Shown piece after piece: positions 1-7,430 of a DNA stretch of 64,000 nt; position 1 is the first letter of the stretch; each line of letters begins with the position of its first letter. Position numbers and translations under genes: made by a program. The notes beneath the pieces were generated by a model. The model saw only the letters and a list, made by a program, of their open reading frames with translations, had not been told where the DNA came from and did no database searches. The DNA comes from Sporomusaceae bacterium FL31 (GTDB taxonomy: Bacteria > Bacillota > Negativicutes > DSM-1736 > Dendrosporobacteraceae), in the NCBI GenBank assembly GCA_003990955.1, contig BIFV01000001.1:103812-167811 (forward strand), read 5' to 3'.

Positions 1-1
1 T

Positions 2-283
2 TTTTATGGCAAAGGATTTAAGCTCAATAGTCAGTTTGTTGCCGATTTAGTTGCCAATGACTATAACCCACGTGAAAACATGGCACAGGTCACAACGCCA
101 TTGTTAATGGTTCATGGTTTTTTAGATGCCGTCGTGCCAATACAGGGCTCCAAAAATTTCTTTCAGACTTACCAGGGTGCAAAAGAATTTAAAGAACTTG
201 AACTTGAACATAGTGCTGAAAATAATCAGGAAATCCTCCAGGCCGCCATACTCGAATGGCTAACAGCTTATTTTCCGTCTTGA
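2..283 (+). CDS. alpha/beta hydrolase, C-terminal fragment (5' end outside window)
   Basis: The frame is open from base 2, so the gene starts before the window; the visible part is 93 codons. The segment TPLLMVHGFLDAVVPIQGS is the typical strand-plus-turn near the end of alpha/beta hydrolases that carries the catalytic acid (D in GFLDAVVP). The last catalytic residue fits the H of LELEHSAENN. The nucleophile elbow and oxyanion region are missing because of the window edge, so substrate class cannot be assigned. A 10-bp terminator lies 80 bases downstream. Confidence 0.7.
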   Translation, partial: FYGKGFKLNSQFVADLVANDYNPRENMAQVTTPLLMVHGFLDAVVPIQGSKNFFQTYQGAKEFKELELEHSAENNQEILQAAILEWLTAYFPS

Positions 284-362
284 GCGTAAAAAGCTGTGAA
301 AGATGAATGTTTCATTTTAACAAATTTATAGTTTGGTTTTGATGAGCTGGCTGTAAAGAGGC

Positions 363-405
363 AGAGGCTCCGCGTATAATTTTCATTATCCGGAGTCTCT
401 TTTTT
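363..405 (+). terminator. intrinsic terminator after the hydrolase
   Basis: AGAGGCTCCG (363-372) pairs with CGGAGTCTCT (391-400) with one G-U pair, an inner ATAAT/ATTAT stem extends it, and a T run follows. Confidence 0.8.
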
Positions 406-438
406 ATACCAAAATAGCAATAATAAGGAGTGATTAAT

Positions 439-837
439 TTGGCTAAGGTAGCAGTTGCTAGTACTGATGGTGTATCGGTTAATGAACATTTTGGCCGGGC
501 ACAGGAGTTTTTTATTTATGAAGTCAATGAGCAAGGGGAATATGAGTTGTTAGAAAACAGAAAAGTTGTTCAGCAATCCAATGATAATACCGGAAAACAT
601 GGAGCGACTTCGGCAGCATTACTAACCGATGTTGAAGTGGTACTGGTGGCACAAATTGGTCCGGGAGCCGAGCAGCAATTGCGCGTACAGGGGGTTATTG
701 CTTTGTCTGTAAACAGTTCTATTGAGAAAGCGTTACAGGCGTATGGAAAGAGGGGGAAATTTATTAAGAATAGTGTTTTACGGTCACCAGGTGGCGGCTG
801 CAGCGGCGGTTCTTGCCGATCAGGAGGGTGCCATTAA
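439..837 (+). CDS. NifX/NifB-type dinitrogenase iron-molybdenum cofactor domain protein
   Basis: A 132-residue protein of the PF02579 family (NifX, NafY C-terminus, NifB C-terminus and stand-alone relatives), which binds Fe-S or FeMo-co-like clusters in the cytoplasm. The start MAKVAVASTDGVSVNEHFGR carries the family motif HFGRA. The C-terminal tail is Gly/Cys rich (GGGCSGGSCRSGGCH), typical of stand-alone members thought to bind metal. TTG at 439 is preferred over GTG at 430 because AAGGAG (425-430) sits 8 bases upstream of it and overlaps the GTG. It lies just upstream of trmO. Stand-alone members occur in many anaerobes without nitrogenase, so a link to the nitrogenase-like genes at 11212-14044 is only suggestive. 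Confidence 0.85.
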   Translation: MAKVAVASTDGVSVNEHFGRAQEFFIYEVNEQGEYELLENRKVVQQSNDNTGKHGATSAALLTDVEVVLVAQIGPGAEQQLRVQGVIALSVNSSIEKALQAYGKRGKFIKNSVLRSPGGGCSGGSCRSGGCH

Positions 838-866
838 GCTCAAATCAGTTATAGGAGGTGAGACAT

Positions 867-1346
867 ATGATCAGCTATCAGTCAATTGGGGTTATTTATT
901 CTCCTTTTAAAGAGGCAAAAGGCACTCCCATTCAACCAACAGCGGCAGCCGATGTCAGCGGTATTGTTGAACTCAGCCCGGATTATGCACCCGGCCTGAA
1001 AGATATCGAAGGATTTTCTCATCTTATTTTAATTTATCATCTGCATTTAATTAAAGAAGCTTCTTTATTAGTTAAACCATTTCTGGATAATGAGTTACAT
1101 GGAATATTTGCGACTAGATCGCCCAGCCGTCCCAACGCTATTGGCCTTTCGGTCGTGCGGCTGGAGAAGGTGGAAGGAACCAGGCTGCATGTTCTTGATG
1201 TTGATATAATAGATGGAACGCCGCTATTAGATATTAAACCGTATGTAGCACAGTTTGACGTAAGGGAAGGAACCAGGAATGGTTGGTTTGGAAATAATCT
1301 TCATAAGCTTCCTGTTACAAAAGATGATGGCCGATTTGTGAGATAG
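867..1346 (+). CDS. trmO: tRNA (N6-threonylcarbamoyladenosine(37)-N6)-methyltransferase TrmO
   Basis: A 159-residue protein of the TrmO/YaeB (UPF0066) family, which uses S-adenosylmethionine to methylate t6A37 in tRNA-Thr. It shows the family start (SIGVIYSPFKEAKGTPIQP), the ATRSPSRPNAIGLSVV motif near residue 88 and the DIIDGTPLLDIKPYV motif near residue 112. The ATG at 867 follows AGGAGGTGAG at proper distance; the in-frame GTG at 858 lies inside the Shine-Dalgarno sequence. Length fits the single-domain form. In Firmicutes this gene is often next to NifX-like and radical SAM genes, as here. Confidence 0.9.
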   Translation: MISYQSIGVIYSPFKEAKGTPIQPTAAADVSGIVELSPDYAPGLKDIEGFSHLILIYHLHLIKEASLLVKPFLDNELHGIFATRSPSRPNAIGLSVVRLEKVEGTRLHVLDVDIIDGTPLLDIKPYVAQFDVREGTRNGWFGNNLHKLPVTKDDGRFVR

Positions 1347-1388
1347 CATGAAAAGTAAAAAGAAAATAACAGCTATATGGGTGAGTAT

Positions 1389-1994
1389 ATGACGATCATT
1401 TATGAAGTTGGGACTTCACTCTATCTTAATATTACCAATCGTTGTACGAATCATTGTCTGTTTTGTATCCGGAATTCCCAAGATGGAGTTGGCTCTGACA
1501 TAAATCTTTGGCTGGATCGGGAACCTACTGTTGCCGAAATATTGACAGCCATTCACAGTGTTGATGTTACTGGCTACTCAGAGTTTGTGTTCTGTGGCTA
1601 TGGTGAGCCCATGGTTCGTGCTTATGATGTCATTGAACTATCTAGAACCCTGAAGCGGCTTTATCCTACCCCTATTAGAATTAATACGAATGGTCAGGCT
1701 AATCTGATTTGTGGAAAGGATATTACCGCACAACTAGCAGGTCTTGTTGATGCAGTTTCAATTAGTCTTAACGCTAAAAATGCTCAGGAATATCAATTGC
1801 TGTGTTTATCTCAATATGGTGAAGCCGCGTTTCCCGCCTTGCTTGATTTTGCTGAGAAGTGTTCAACCTATATTCCCAGTGTGACCTTATCGGTCGTCGA
1901 TCTTATGGAAAAGGCCGATATTGAAGCTTGCCGGGAAATCGCCCGAGAAATAGGTGTCAGTTTCAAAATTAGACATTATCAAGAAGGTTCCTAG
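1389..1994 (+). CDS. small radical SAM protein (TatD-associated type)
   Basis: About 201 residues with the radical SAM cluster motif CTNHCLFC (CxxxCxxC, residues 19-26), preceded by YLNITNR, followed by the glycine motif FCGYGEP and a strand RINTNG. It resembles the short radical SAM proteins often linked to TatD nucleases; their reaction is unknown. Only the partial barrel is present and there is no C-terminal auxiliary cluster domain. The start is uncertain: ATG 1389 has a close GGTGAG upstream, while ATG 1377 adds four residues and has no visible Shine-Dalgarno. Confidence 0.8.
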   Translation: MTIIYEVGTSLYLNITNRCTNHCLFCIRNSQDGVGSDINLWLDREPTVAEILTAIHSVDVTGYSEFVFCGYGEPMVRAYDVIELSRTLKRLYPTPIRINTNGQANLICGKDITAQLAGLVDAVSISLNAKNAQEYQLLCLSQYGEAAFPALLDFAEKCSTYIPSVTLSVVDLMEKADIEACREIAREIGVSFKIRHYQEGS

Positions 1995-2007
1995 GTGAAA
2001 TTAGATA

Positions 2008-2036
2008 TTGACAAAGTCAATCAGGCAGTGTATTAT
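2008..2036 (+). promoter_or_regulatory. sigma-A-type promoter of the corrinoid/nitrogenase-like operon
   Basis: TTGACA (2008-2013), 17-bp spacer, TATTAT (2031-2036). This is the same pattern as before the tRNA and pyr genes. Transcription would begin near 2043, leaving a leader of about 275 nt before the first gene. Confidence 0.75.
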
Positions 2037-2068
2037 TACATCAAAAATAATGAGCTGATCGGAAGATA

Positions 2069-2123
2069 AACCGAAGGCTAAAGGAACCTGTTTTATGGAG
2101 GTTTCTTTGGTCTTCGGTTTTTT
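2069..2123 (+). terminator. leader hairpin 1: strong terminator inside the 5' leader
   Basis: A 21-bp stem (2069-2089 with 2099-2119) pairs fully if three G-U pairs are allowed, with a 9-nt loop and a T run to 2123. It lies downstream of the promoter at 2008, so it may act as an attenuator. It could equally end transcription from the radical SAM gene. Confidence 0.75.
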
Positions 2124-2239
2124 GCTTTCTATCAATTTGCAGTAGGAAGCAGCGTTAAAATCTGCTACTAAAGCAGGTGGATCAAGACTGATTAAAACCT
2201 GGTTGCTTAACCAAATAACCATAGCTGATCAGAAAACTG
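2124..2239 (+). promoter_or_regulatory. leader between the two terminators, possible sensor region
   Basis: This untranslated stretch contains several small self-complementary segments, including AGCAG/CTGCT, CTGC/GCAG and GGTT/AACC. The element AGCTGATCGGAA (2053-2064) before hairpin 1 recurs as AGCTGATCAGAA (2223-2234) before hairpin 2. No B12 box, S-box or other known riboswitch consensus was recognised. A regulatory role is inferred from position only. Confidence 0.4.
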
Positions 2240-2281
2240 AAGGCTAAGAAAAATCTTAACAGATTTTTCTTAGCCTTTTTT
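2240..2281 (+). terminator. leader hairpin 2: perfect 17-bp terminator
   Basis: The arms 2240-2256 and 2261-2277 are perfect complements around a TAAC loop, followed by a T run. It ends 38 bases before the first start codon, the classic position of an attenuator. Confidence 0.85.
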
Positions 2282-2318
2282 GTTTGCCCCAAAATAATAA
2301 ACTTGGAGGTTGTTTACT

Positions 2319-2975
2319 ATGACACAAAATCAGGAAGAACTGATTAAACAATTATCAGATGCGGTAGTGGATATGGATGAAGATAAGACGGTTGAACTCG
2401 CTAACCAAATTGTCGAATTAGGAATAGATGCGTATCTGGCAATTGATAAAGGTTTATCAGACGGCATGAGCCGGGCTGGGCAATTATTTGAAGATGAAGA
2501 ATATTTTATCCCTGAATTACTGATGTGCTCTGATGCGATGTATGCCGGATTGGAAGTTCTGCGGCCTCATTTGAAAATCCAGAGTGAAGGTGAAAAGCAG
2601 GTCGTTGTGATTGGCGTTATTGAAGGCGACACGCACGATATTGGTAAAAATTTAGTTAAAATTATGTTGGAAACTTCAGGCTATGAGGTGATTGATTTAG
2701 GACGGGATATTCCGCCACAGGAGTTCGTTACTGTTGCAAAAGAAAAGAGTGCCCATATTATTGCACTGTCAACTCTAATGACAACAACCATGGATGGGAT
2801 GGCTGAAGTCATTCGCTTGCTAGACCGGGAACAAGTTCGCAATAACTTTAAAGTGATGATTGGCGGAGGCCCGATATCACAAGCTTTTGCCGACAAAATT
2901 GGTGCTGATGCATATGCATCAAATGCTGCTGAAGCTGTGCGTATTGCGCGTAAATTGCTTGGAGGTGCTGCGTAG
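2319..2975 (+). CDS. corrinoid (B12-binding) protein of a methyltransferase system
   Basis: A 218-residue cytoplasmic methyl carrier of the MtaC/MtbC/MtmC class. Residues 1-90 form the helical cap (B12-binding_2); residues 93-215 form the Rossmann-like cobalamin domain with the motif DTHDIGK (104-110). H106 is the expected lower axial cobalt ligand. Downstream S151-T-L and G182-G-G match the other cobalamin contacts. ATG 2319 is chosen because TTGGAGGT ends at 2310; an upstream TTG overlaps that site. It is the first gene after the attenuated leader and is followed with a 1-base overlap by a methyltransferase gene, so the two proteins probably act together. Confidence 0.93.
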   Translation: MTQNQEELIKQLSDAVVDMDEDKTVELANQIVELGIDAYLAIDKGLSDGMSRAGQLFEDEEYFIPELLMCSDAMYAGLEVLRPHLKIQSEGEKQVVVIGVIEGDTHDIGKNLVKIMLETSGYEVIDLGRDIPPQEFVTVAKEKSAHIIALSTLMTTTMDGMAEVIRLLDREQVRNNFKVMIGGGPISQAFADKIGADAYASNAAEAVRIARKLLGGAA

Positions 2976-4042
2976 TGGCAGCTGATCAAATGACAGCAAT
3001 AGAGCGTCTTGTCGCTTATAACAATAATCAAGAAGTTGACAGATTGCCGTGTGTTCCTATTGTGGGGAATACCGCGGCACGTGTTATTGGTGTAAAAGTA
3101 AGCGATTTTCGTGGTAATGGGCGACTGATCGCAGAGGCACAAATTGCTGCGTATCGACGCTTTGGTTATGATATCATCCGGATTTTTACTGATTTGTATA
3201 CTCAGGCTGAAGCAATGGGAGCCACCGTGCATTACCCGGAAGATGAAACAGCCTATTTGGAAACACCGGCGATCAGTGATATTGGCGAAATCGACAGGTT
3301 AGAACCAGCAGATCCGTATCAAGATGGGAATTTGCCTCAACATCTGGAAGCCATGAAACTGGCAGTTGAAGCTGTGGGGCGGGAAGTCGCAGTAACAGGG
3401 GCTGTGACAGGAGCTTTCACAAATGCTTCATTTCTAATTGGTACTGAAAACTTAGTGCGGCTGGTTGGCAAAAATCCAGCCGCTGTTCATAAATTATGCG
3501 AGGTTTCGCTGGAAACTGCCTTACGGTATTCAAAAGCAATTATTGATAATGGGTGTACGCCTAGTCTTACCGATCCCATGTCTTCAACTACGTTAATTAG
3601 TCCCAGGCAGTTTAAGGAGTTTTCACTTCCCTACTTAAAACGCTTAATTGACTATATTCATTCCCGTGGCAAAACCGTTACCCTGCATATCTGCGGGAAA
3701 ACGGCCAAAATTTGGGAGTATATGTGCGAAGCAGGCGCAGACTGTATCAGTCTTGATAATGCAGCCAGCTTGCAAGAAGCGAAAGAACAAGTTGGTCATA
3801 AAGTAAGGCTGATGGGCAATGTGAAACCGTCAGAAATCATGCTTCAGGGAAGTCGGGCTGAGGTGCGTGCTGCCGTCCTCCAGTGCATTCGGGATGGTTA
3901 TGATAATCCGCGTGGATTAATTGTCGCATCAGGCTGCAGTTTGCCAACCGAAACCCCTTTTGCAAATATCGATGCCATGTTAGCCACGGTGAGGGAAGTC
4001 GGCTATCCAGTAAAAATTCATGAACTTGTAAGGAGTGTCTAA
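2975..4042 (+). CDS. UroD-type corrinoid methyltransferase (MtaA/CmuA-like) 1
   Basis: A 355-residue protein of the uroporphyrinogen decarboxylase superfamily. It keeps the Zn-thiolate motif of methylcobamide methyltransferases, H238-x-C240 (TLHICGK) with a distant C321 (ASGCSLPTETP), so it is a methyltransferase rather than a heme enzyme. It may load methyl groups onto the corrinoid protein or pass them from it to an acceptor; sequence alone does not tell. GTG start at 2975 overlaps the previous stop by one base, with GGAGGTG 7 bases upstream. Low similarity to its two paralogs here suggests separate roles. Confidence 0.88.
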   Translation: MAADQMTAIERLVAYNNNQEVDRLPCVPIVGNTAARVIGVKVSDFRGNGRLIAEAQIAAYRRFGYDIIRIFTDLYTQAEAMGATVHYPEDETAYLETPAISDIGEIDRLEPADPYQDGNLPQHLEAMKLAVEAVGREVAVTGAVTGAFTNASFLIGTENLVRLVGKNPAAVHKLCEVSLETALRYSKAIIDNGCTPSLTDPMSSTTLISPRQFKEFSLPYLKRLIDYIHSRGKTVTLHICGKTAKIWEYMCEAGADCISLDNAASLQEAKEQVGHKVRLMGNVKPSEIMLQGSRAEVRAAVLQCIRDGYDNPRGLIVASGCSLPTETPFANIDAMLATVREVGYPVKIHELVRSV

Positions 4043-4044
4043 AC

Positions 4045-5067
4045 GTGAGTGTATTAAGTCCAGAGGAGCGATTGACAAGAGTACTTGACAAAAAAAATAT
4101 TGATCGGCCACCGGTCATTTGTACAGGTGGAATGATGAATGCAGCCATTGTAGATGTAATGAATGCTACTGGGCATACTTTGCCGGAGGCACATACCGAT
4201 GCCAACTTGATGGCTGAATTGGCTCTCGATGTTTCTCGTCACACTGGCTTTGAGAACCTTGGTATTCCTTTTTGCATGACTGTAGAAGCTGAAGTGTTAG
4301 GCAGTGAAGTGACCTATGGTACGTTGGCCTGCGAGCCTAAAATTGTTCGGGAAATTTATCAGTCGGTGAATGATGTAACCCTTAAAAACATCCCTGGAAT
4401 GCTTAAAGCAGGAAGACTGGATACCGTTATTCAGGCGACTTATTTACTGTCGCGTAAGCAACCGGATATTCCGGTTATCGGCAATTTGACTGGGCCGATA
4501 AGTACAGCTGCCTCACTGGTAGATCCGGTACCCTTTTTAAAGGAACTGCGTAAAAGCCGGGAAGGGGCTCATCGAGTTTTAGACTATGTCAGTGATTTAT
4601 TGATCGGATTTGCCAAAGAATTAGTGGATAACGGAGCGACAGCTATTTCAATTGGTGATCCTACTGCAACAGGAGAAATTTTAGGACCTAAGATGTTTAA
4701 TGAGTATGCTGTAAGATATCTTAACAAAATTATTGATGCCATTCATGCTCAAGGTGCTCCTGTTATTGTTCATATTTGCGGCAATATGTCTTCGGTAAGG
4801 CAATTGATACCAGATATCAGAGCCAATGCAATCAGTACTGATGCCATCGTAGATTTACGGCAGTTAAAGCAGGATTTTAACAGTCTTACGACAATGGGCA
4901 ATTTAAGTACTTATTTACTGGAATACGGCCCAACCGAGAAAGTAGCCGAACGGGCTCGGCTGCTGGTTCGGAACGGGATTGATATTATTTCTCCAGCCTG
5001 CGGATTAAGTACCTCTACCCGGTTAGCGCATATTCAAGCCATGACTGCAGCAGTAAGGGAGGGGTAA
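4045..5067 (+). CDS. UroD-type corrinoid methyltransferase (MtaA/CmuA-like) 2
   Basis: A 340-residue UroD-superfamily protein with the Zn motif H243-x-C245 (VHICGNM) and C319 (SPACGLSTST). The segment ISIGDPTATGEILGP is shared in pattern with the third paralog (SIADPTASGDLIS), so this copy looks closer to the one at 10101 than to its immediate neighbour. GTG start follows AAGGAGTG. Two bases separate it from the previous gene and one from the next, implying translational coupling. Function is probably methyl transfer between a substrate or acceptor and the corrinoid protein. Confidence 0.87.
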   Translation: MSVLSPEERLTRVLDKKNIDRPPVICTGGMMNAAIVDVMNATGHTLPEAHTDANLMAELALDVSRHTGFENLGIPFCMTVEAEVLGSEVTYGTLACEPKIVREIYQSVNDVTLKNIPGMLKAGRLDTVIQATYLLSRKQPDIPVIGNLTGPISTAASLVDPVPFLKELRKSREGAHRVLDYVSDLLIGFAKELVDNGATAISIGDPTATGEILGPKMFNEYAVRYLNKIIDAIHAQGAPVIVHICGNMSSVRQLIPDIRANAISTDAIVDLRQLKQDFNSLTTMGNLSTYLLEYGPTEKVAERARLLVRNGIDIISPACGLSTSTRLAHIQAMTAAVREG

Positions 5068-5068
5068 A

Positions 5069-6739
5069 ATGCCTGAAATTACGTTTTTGAGTGCAGAGAA
5101 GCGGTTGTCATTGTTCGTACCATATGGAGTCTCACTGCTGGATGCAGCGCGGGAAAGTGGAATATTGCTGGAATCACCTTGCAATGGCAATGGAACCTGC
5201 GGCAAATGTAAAGTGAAAATTTTGCAGCAATCTGAGGACGTCCAAGCTGATCAGGTTTCTCCAGTACTTACTAAAGAAGAACAACAGCACGGGATTATAC
5301 TGGCTTGTATGACTTCTGCTGATCGAGATATGACGGTGGAAATACTCTCCAGACAAGACAGTCGTAACGTTCAGATTATTCAGCATGGGATTGGTCTTGA
5401 AGTTGATCTCAGGACGGCCATAAGCAAACGCTATCATAATACGAATGACAAAACTGAGGTATGGGCTGTCGCCGGCCTGCTGGGGGTGGAAGACGGCAAC
5501 ACCAGTACGGCGCATTATGGTCTGGTTGTCGATATTGGAACAACAACGCTGGTGGCCGCTTTATTTGATTTTAATGACGGTCATGAAGTTGGCTCAGTTG
5601 CCAGACTTAATCCACAAAGCCATCATGCACAGGATGTATTGTCCAGAATCAAGCTTGCTTCGACTGAATCAGGGCTGTCGGTTTTGCACACTGAGTTTAT
5701 TACCGTGCTCAATGCTATGATCGATGACTTGACCAAAGAAACCAGTGTAAAATCAAAGCATATTTACGAAATTATTTTTAGCGGCAATACTTGTATGCTG
5801 CATTTGGCCTTAGCTGTAGATCCTTCGTCATTGGGGAAATATCCCTATACACCGGCGATAAAAGGCGGGATGATATACCAGGCGAGTGTGTACGGGATTC
5901 ATGTTGCTGATTTTGCTCAAATTTATTTACCGCCAGTCATGTCGGCTTATGTTGGTGCCGATATTACGTCAGGCATATTAGCTGCTAAGCTTAAGGAGCA
6001 AAAAGGCTTAACGTTATTTGTTGATGTTGGAACTAACGGGGAAATGGTTCTGGCTGCAGATGGCAATTTGCTTGCTACGTCTACTGCAGCCGGCCCGGCT
6101 TTTGAAGGAATGAATATTGAGTTTGGAATGCGGGCTGCACCGGGAGCCATTGAGAAGTTTTCGATTAGCGATAATAACCTTATTGAAATTAAAACAATTG
6201 GTGATAAGGAACCGATTGGTATATGCGGCAGTGGACTTTTGGATATTGTCGGTGAACTGGTTAAGTATGGCTTTATTCAGGGCACAGGTAAACTTAAGGA
6301 TTCCGCTGTAAAACCGGAACTGGCTGACCGGCTTGTAAAAAAAGCCGGAAAAACTGTTTTTCAGATTGCTGGCGAGGTTTATTTATCTCAAAAGGACATT
6401 CGTCAGGTTCAACTGGCAAAAGGGGCAATCCGGGCTGGCATTGAAGCCTTGCTGGCGAAAAACGGTGTTTTACCGGAACAGGTTGATCGCGTTTATATTG
6501 CCGGATCATTTGGTTATCACCTCAATCCGGCAAGTCTTGTTCACATTGGAATGCTGCCAGCAGCTTTTCAGGATAAAATTGAGTTTCTTGGTAATACCTC
6601 TAAGACTGGCGGGCAGGCTTTTTTATTAAATCACACTGTTCGCCAAACCATGAGTGATGTAGTGAAGCAAGTCGAGGTATTAGAATTAGCGACAAGTGCT
6701 AATTTTGATAAATTGTTTGTAAGTTGCCTTAATTTTTAA
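5069..6739 (+). CDS. ATP-dependent reductive activator of corrinoid proteins (2Fe-2S plus ASKHA domain)
   Basis: A 556-residue protein of the RACo/DUF4445 family, which uses ATP to reduce inactive Co(II) corrinoid back to Co(I). The N-terminal plant-type ferredoxin domain has C38, C44, C47 (CNGNGTCGKC) and C80. A linker follows, then the ASKHA ATPase domain with phosphate-binding motifs VDIGTTT (about residue 152) and VDVGTNGEMV (about 318) and the C-terminal AGSFG motif. It sits directly behind the corrinoid protein and two methyltransferases, as in O-demethylase clusters. RamA-type activators carry C-terminal 4Fe-4S motifs instead; these are absent, so this is the RACo form. Confidence 0.9.
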   Translation: MPEITFLSAEKRLSLFVPYGVSLLDAARESGILLESPCNGNGTCGKCKVKILQQSEDVQADQVSPVLTKEEQQHGIILACMTSADRDMTVEILSRQDSRNVQIIQHGIGLEVDLRTAISKRYHNTNDKTEVWAVAGLLGVEDGNTSTAHYGLVVDIGTTTLVAALFDFNDGHEVGSVARLNPQSHHAQDVLSRIKLASTESGLSVLHTEFITVLNAMIDDLTKETSVKSKHIYEIIFSGNTCMLHLALAVDPSSLGKYPYTPAIKGGMIYQASVYGIHVADFAQIYLPPVMSAYVGADITSGILAAKLKEQKGLTLFVDVGTNGEMVLAADGNLLATSTAAGPAFEGMNIEFGMRAAPGAIEKFSISDNNLIEIKTIGDKEPIGICGSGLLDIVGELVKYGFIQGTGKLKDSAVKPELADRLVKKAGKTVFQIAGEVYLSQKDIRQVQLAKGAIRAGIEALLAKNGVLPEQVDRVYIAGSFGYHLNPASLVHIGMLPAAFQDKIEFLGNTSKTGGQAFLLNHTVRQTMSDVVKQVEVLELATSANFDKLFVSCLNF

Positions 6740-6758
6740 ACAGTAACAGGAGGATCTT

Positions 6759-7430
6759 ATGAGTAAAACAGATGTAAAAACTGACAGACAACTAAGTTGC
6801 AGCGAATGCGGGGTATTCAACTGTCATACACAAAATAAAACTTTTCCTGAATTTTGCCTGACTACGAATGCTGATCAAGTCGAGTTGGAAAAAGTAGTCG
6901 ATTTATATCGGGGGAATGGTTTAACGGCCAAAATTGCCCGAACTGCAGCTGAAATTGAGGGATTATATTACGGAAAATTGACCAGGGTGGAAGAGATTAT
7001 TGCGTTTGCCAAACGGTTAGGTGCAAAAAAAATTGGTATTGCTACCTGTATCGGATTAATCAATGAAACAAAGATCTTTACCAAGATATTAGAGGCCAAA
7101 GGACTGGAAAGTTATAGTGTATTGTGCAAAGTTGGCTCAATTGATAAAAGCCAGGTAGGTATACCTGATGAATTAAAAGTCAATAAGGGATGTCATGAAT
7201 CGTTGTGTAATCCGGTTATGCAGGCAGAATTACTGAACAAACAGCAAACTGATCTTAATGTAATCAATGGTTTATGTGTGGGTCATGATTCTTTGTTTAT
7301 TAAGTATTCAGAAGCACCGGTTACCACGCTGATTACTAAAGATCGGGTGACAGGCCATAATCCGGCAGCGGCACTTTATACAAGCGGGTTTTATTATAAA
7401 CGTCTATTACAGGAGGAGAAAGACTCATGA
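6759..7430 (+). CDS. DUF1847 cysteine-rich metal-binding protein
   Basis: A 223-residue protein matching DUF1847. The N-terminus has a cysteine cluster, C14-C17-C22 and C33 (CSECGVFNC and FPEFC), and the middle has the motif KKIGIATCIGL with further conserved cysteines (GCHESLCNP, NGLCVGHDSLF). Such proteins are common in anaerobes next to corrinoid methyltransferases and are annotated as metal-binding; the function is unknown. RBS AGGAGG precedes the ATG. Its stop overlaps the next start (ATGA). Confidence 0.82.
   Translation: MSKTDVKTDRQLSCSECGVFNCHTQNKTFPEFCLTTNADQVELEKVVDLYRGNGLTAKIARTAAEIEGLYYGKLTRVEEIIAFAKRLGAKKIGIATCIGLINETKIFTKILEAKGLESYSVLCKVGSIDKSQVGIPDELKVNKGCHESLCNPVMQAELLNKQQTDLNVINGLCVGHDSLFIKYSEAPVTTLITKDRVTGHNPAAALYTSGFYYKRLLQEEKDS

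Noticed and set aside
2008..2319. Cobalamin riboswitch before the corrinoid operon
   Set aside because: No B12-box consensus or the usual conserved core could be found; kept only as an unknown attenuated leader.
2681..3232. 183-residue minus-strand open frame over the corrinoid and methyltransferase genes
   Set aside because: Antisense to two clear genes, no RBS, no recognisable motif.
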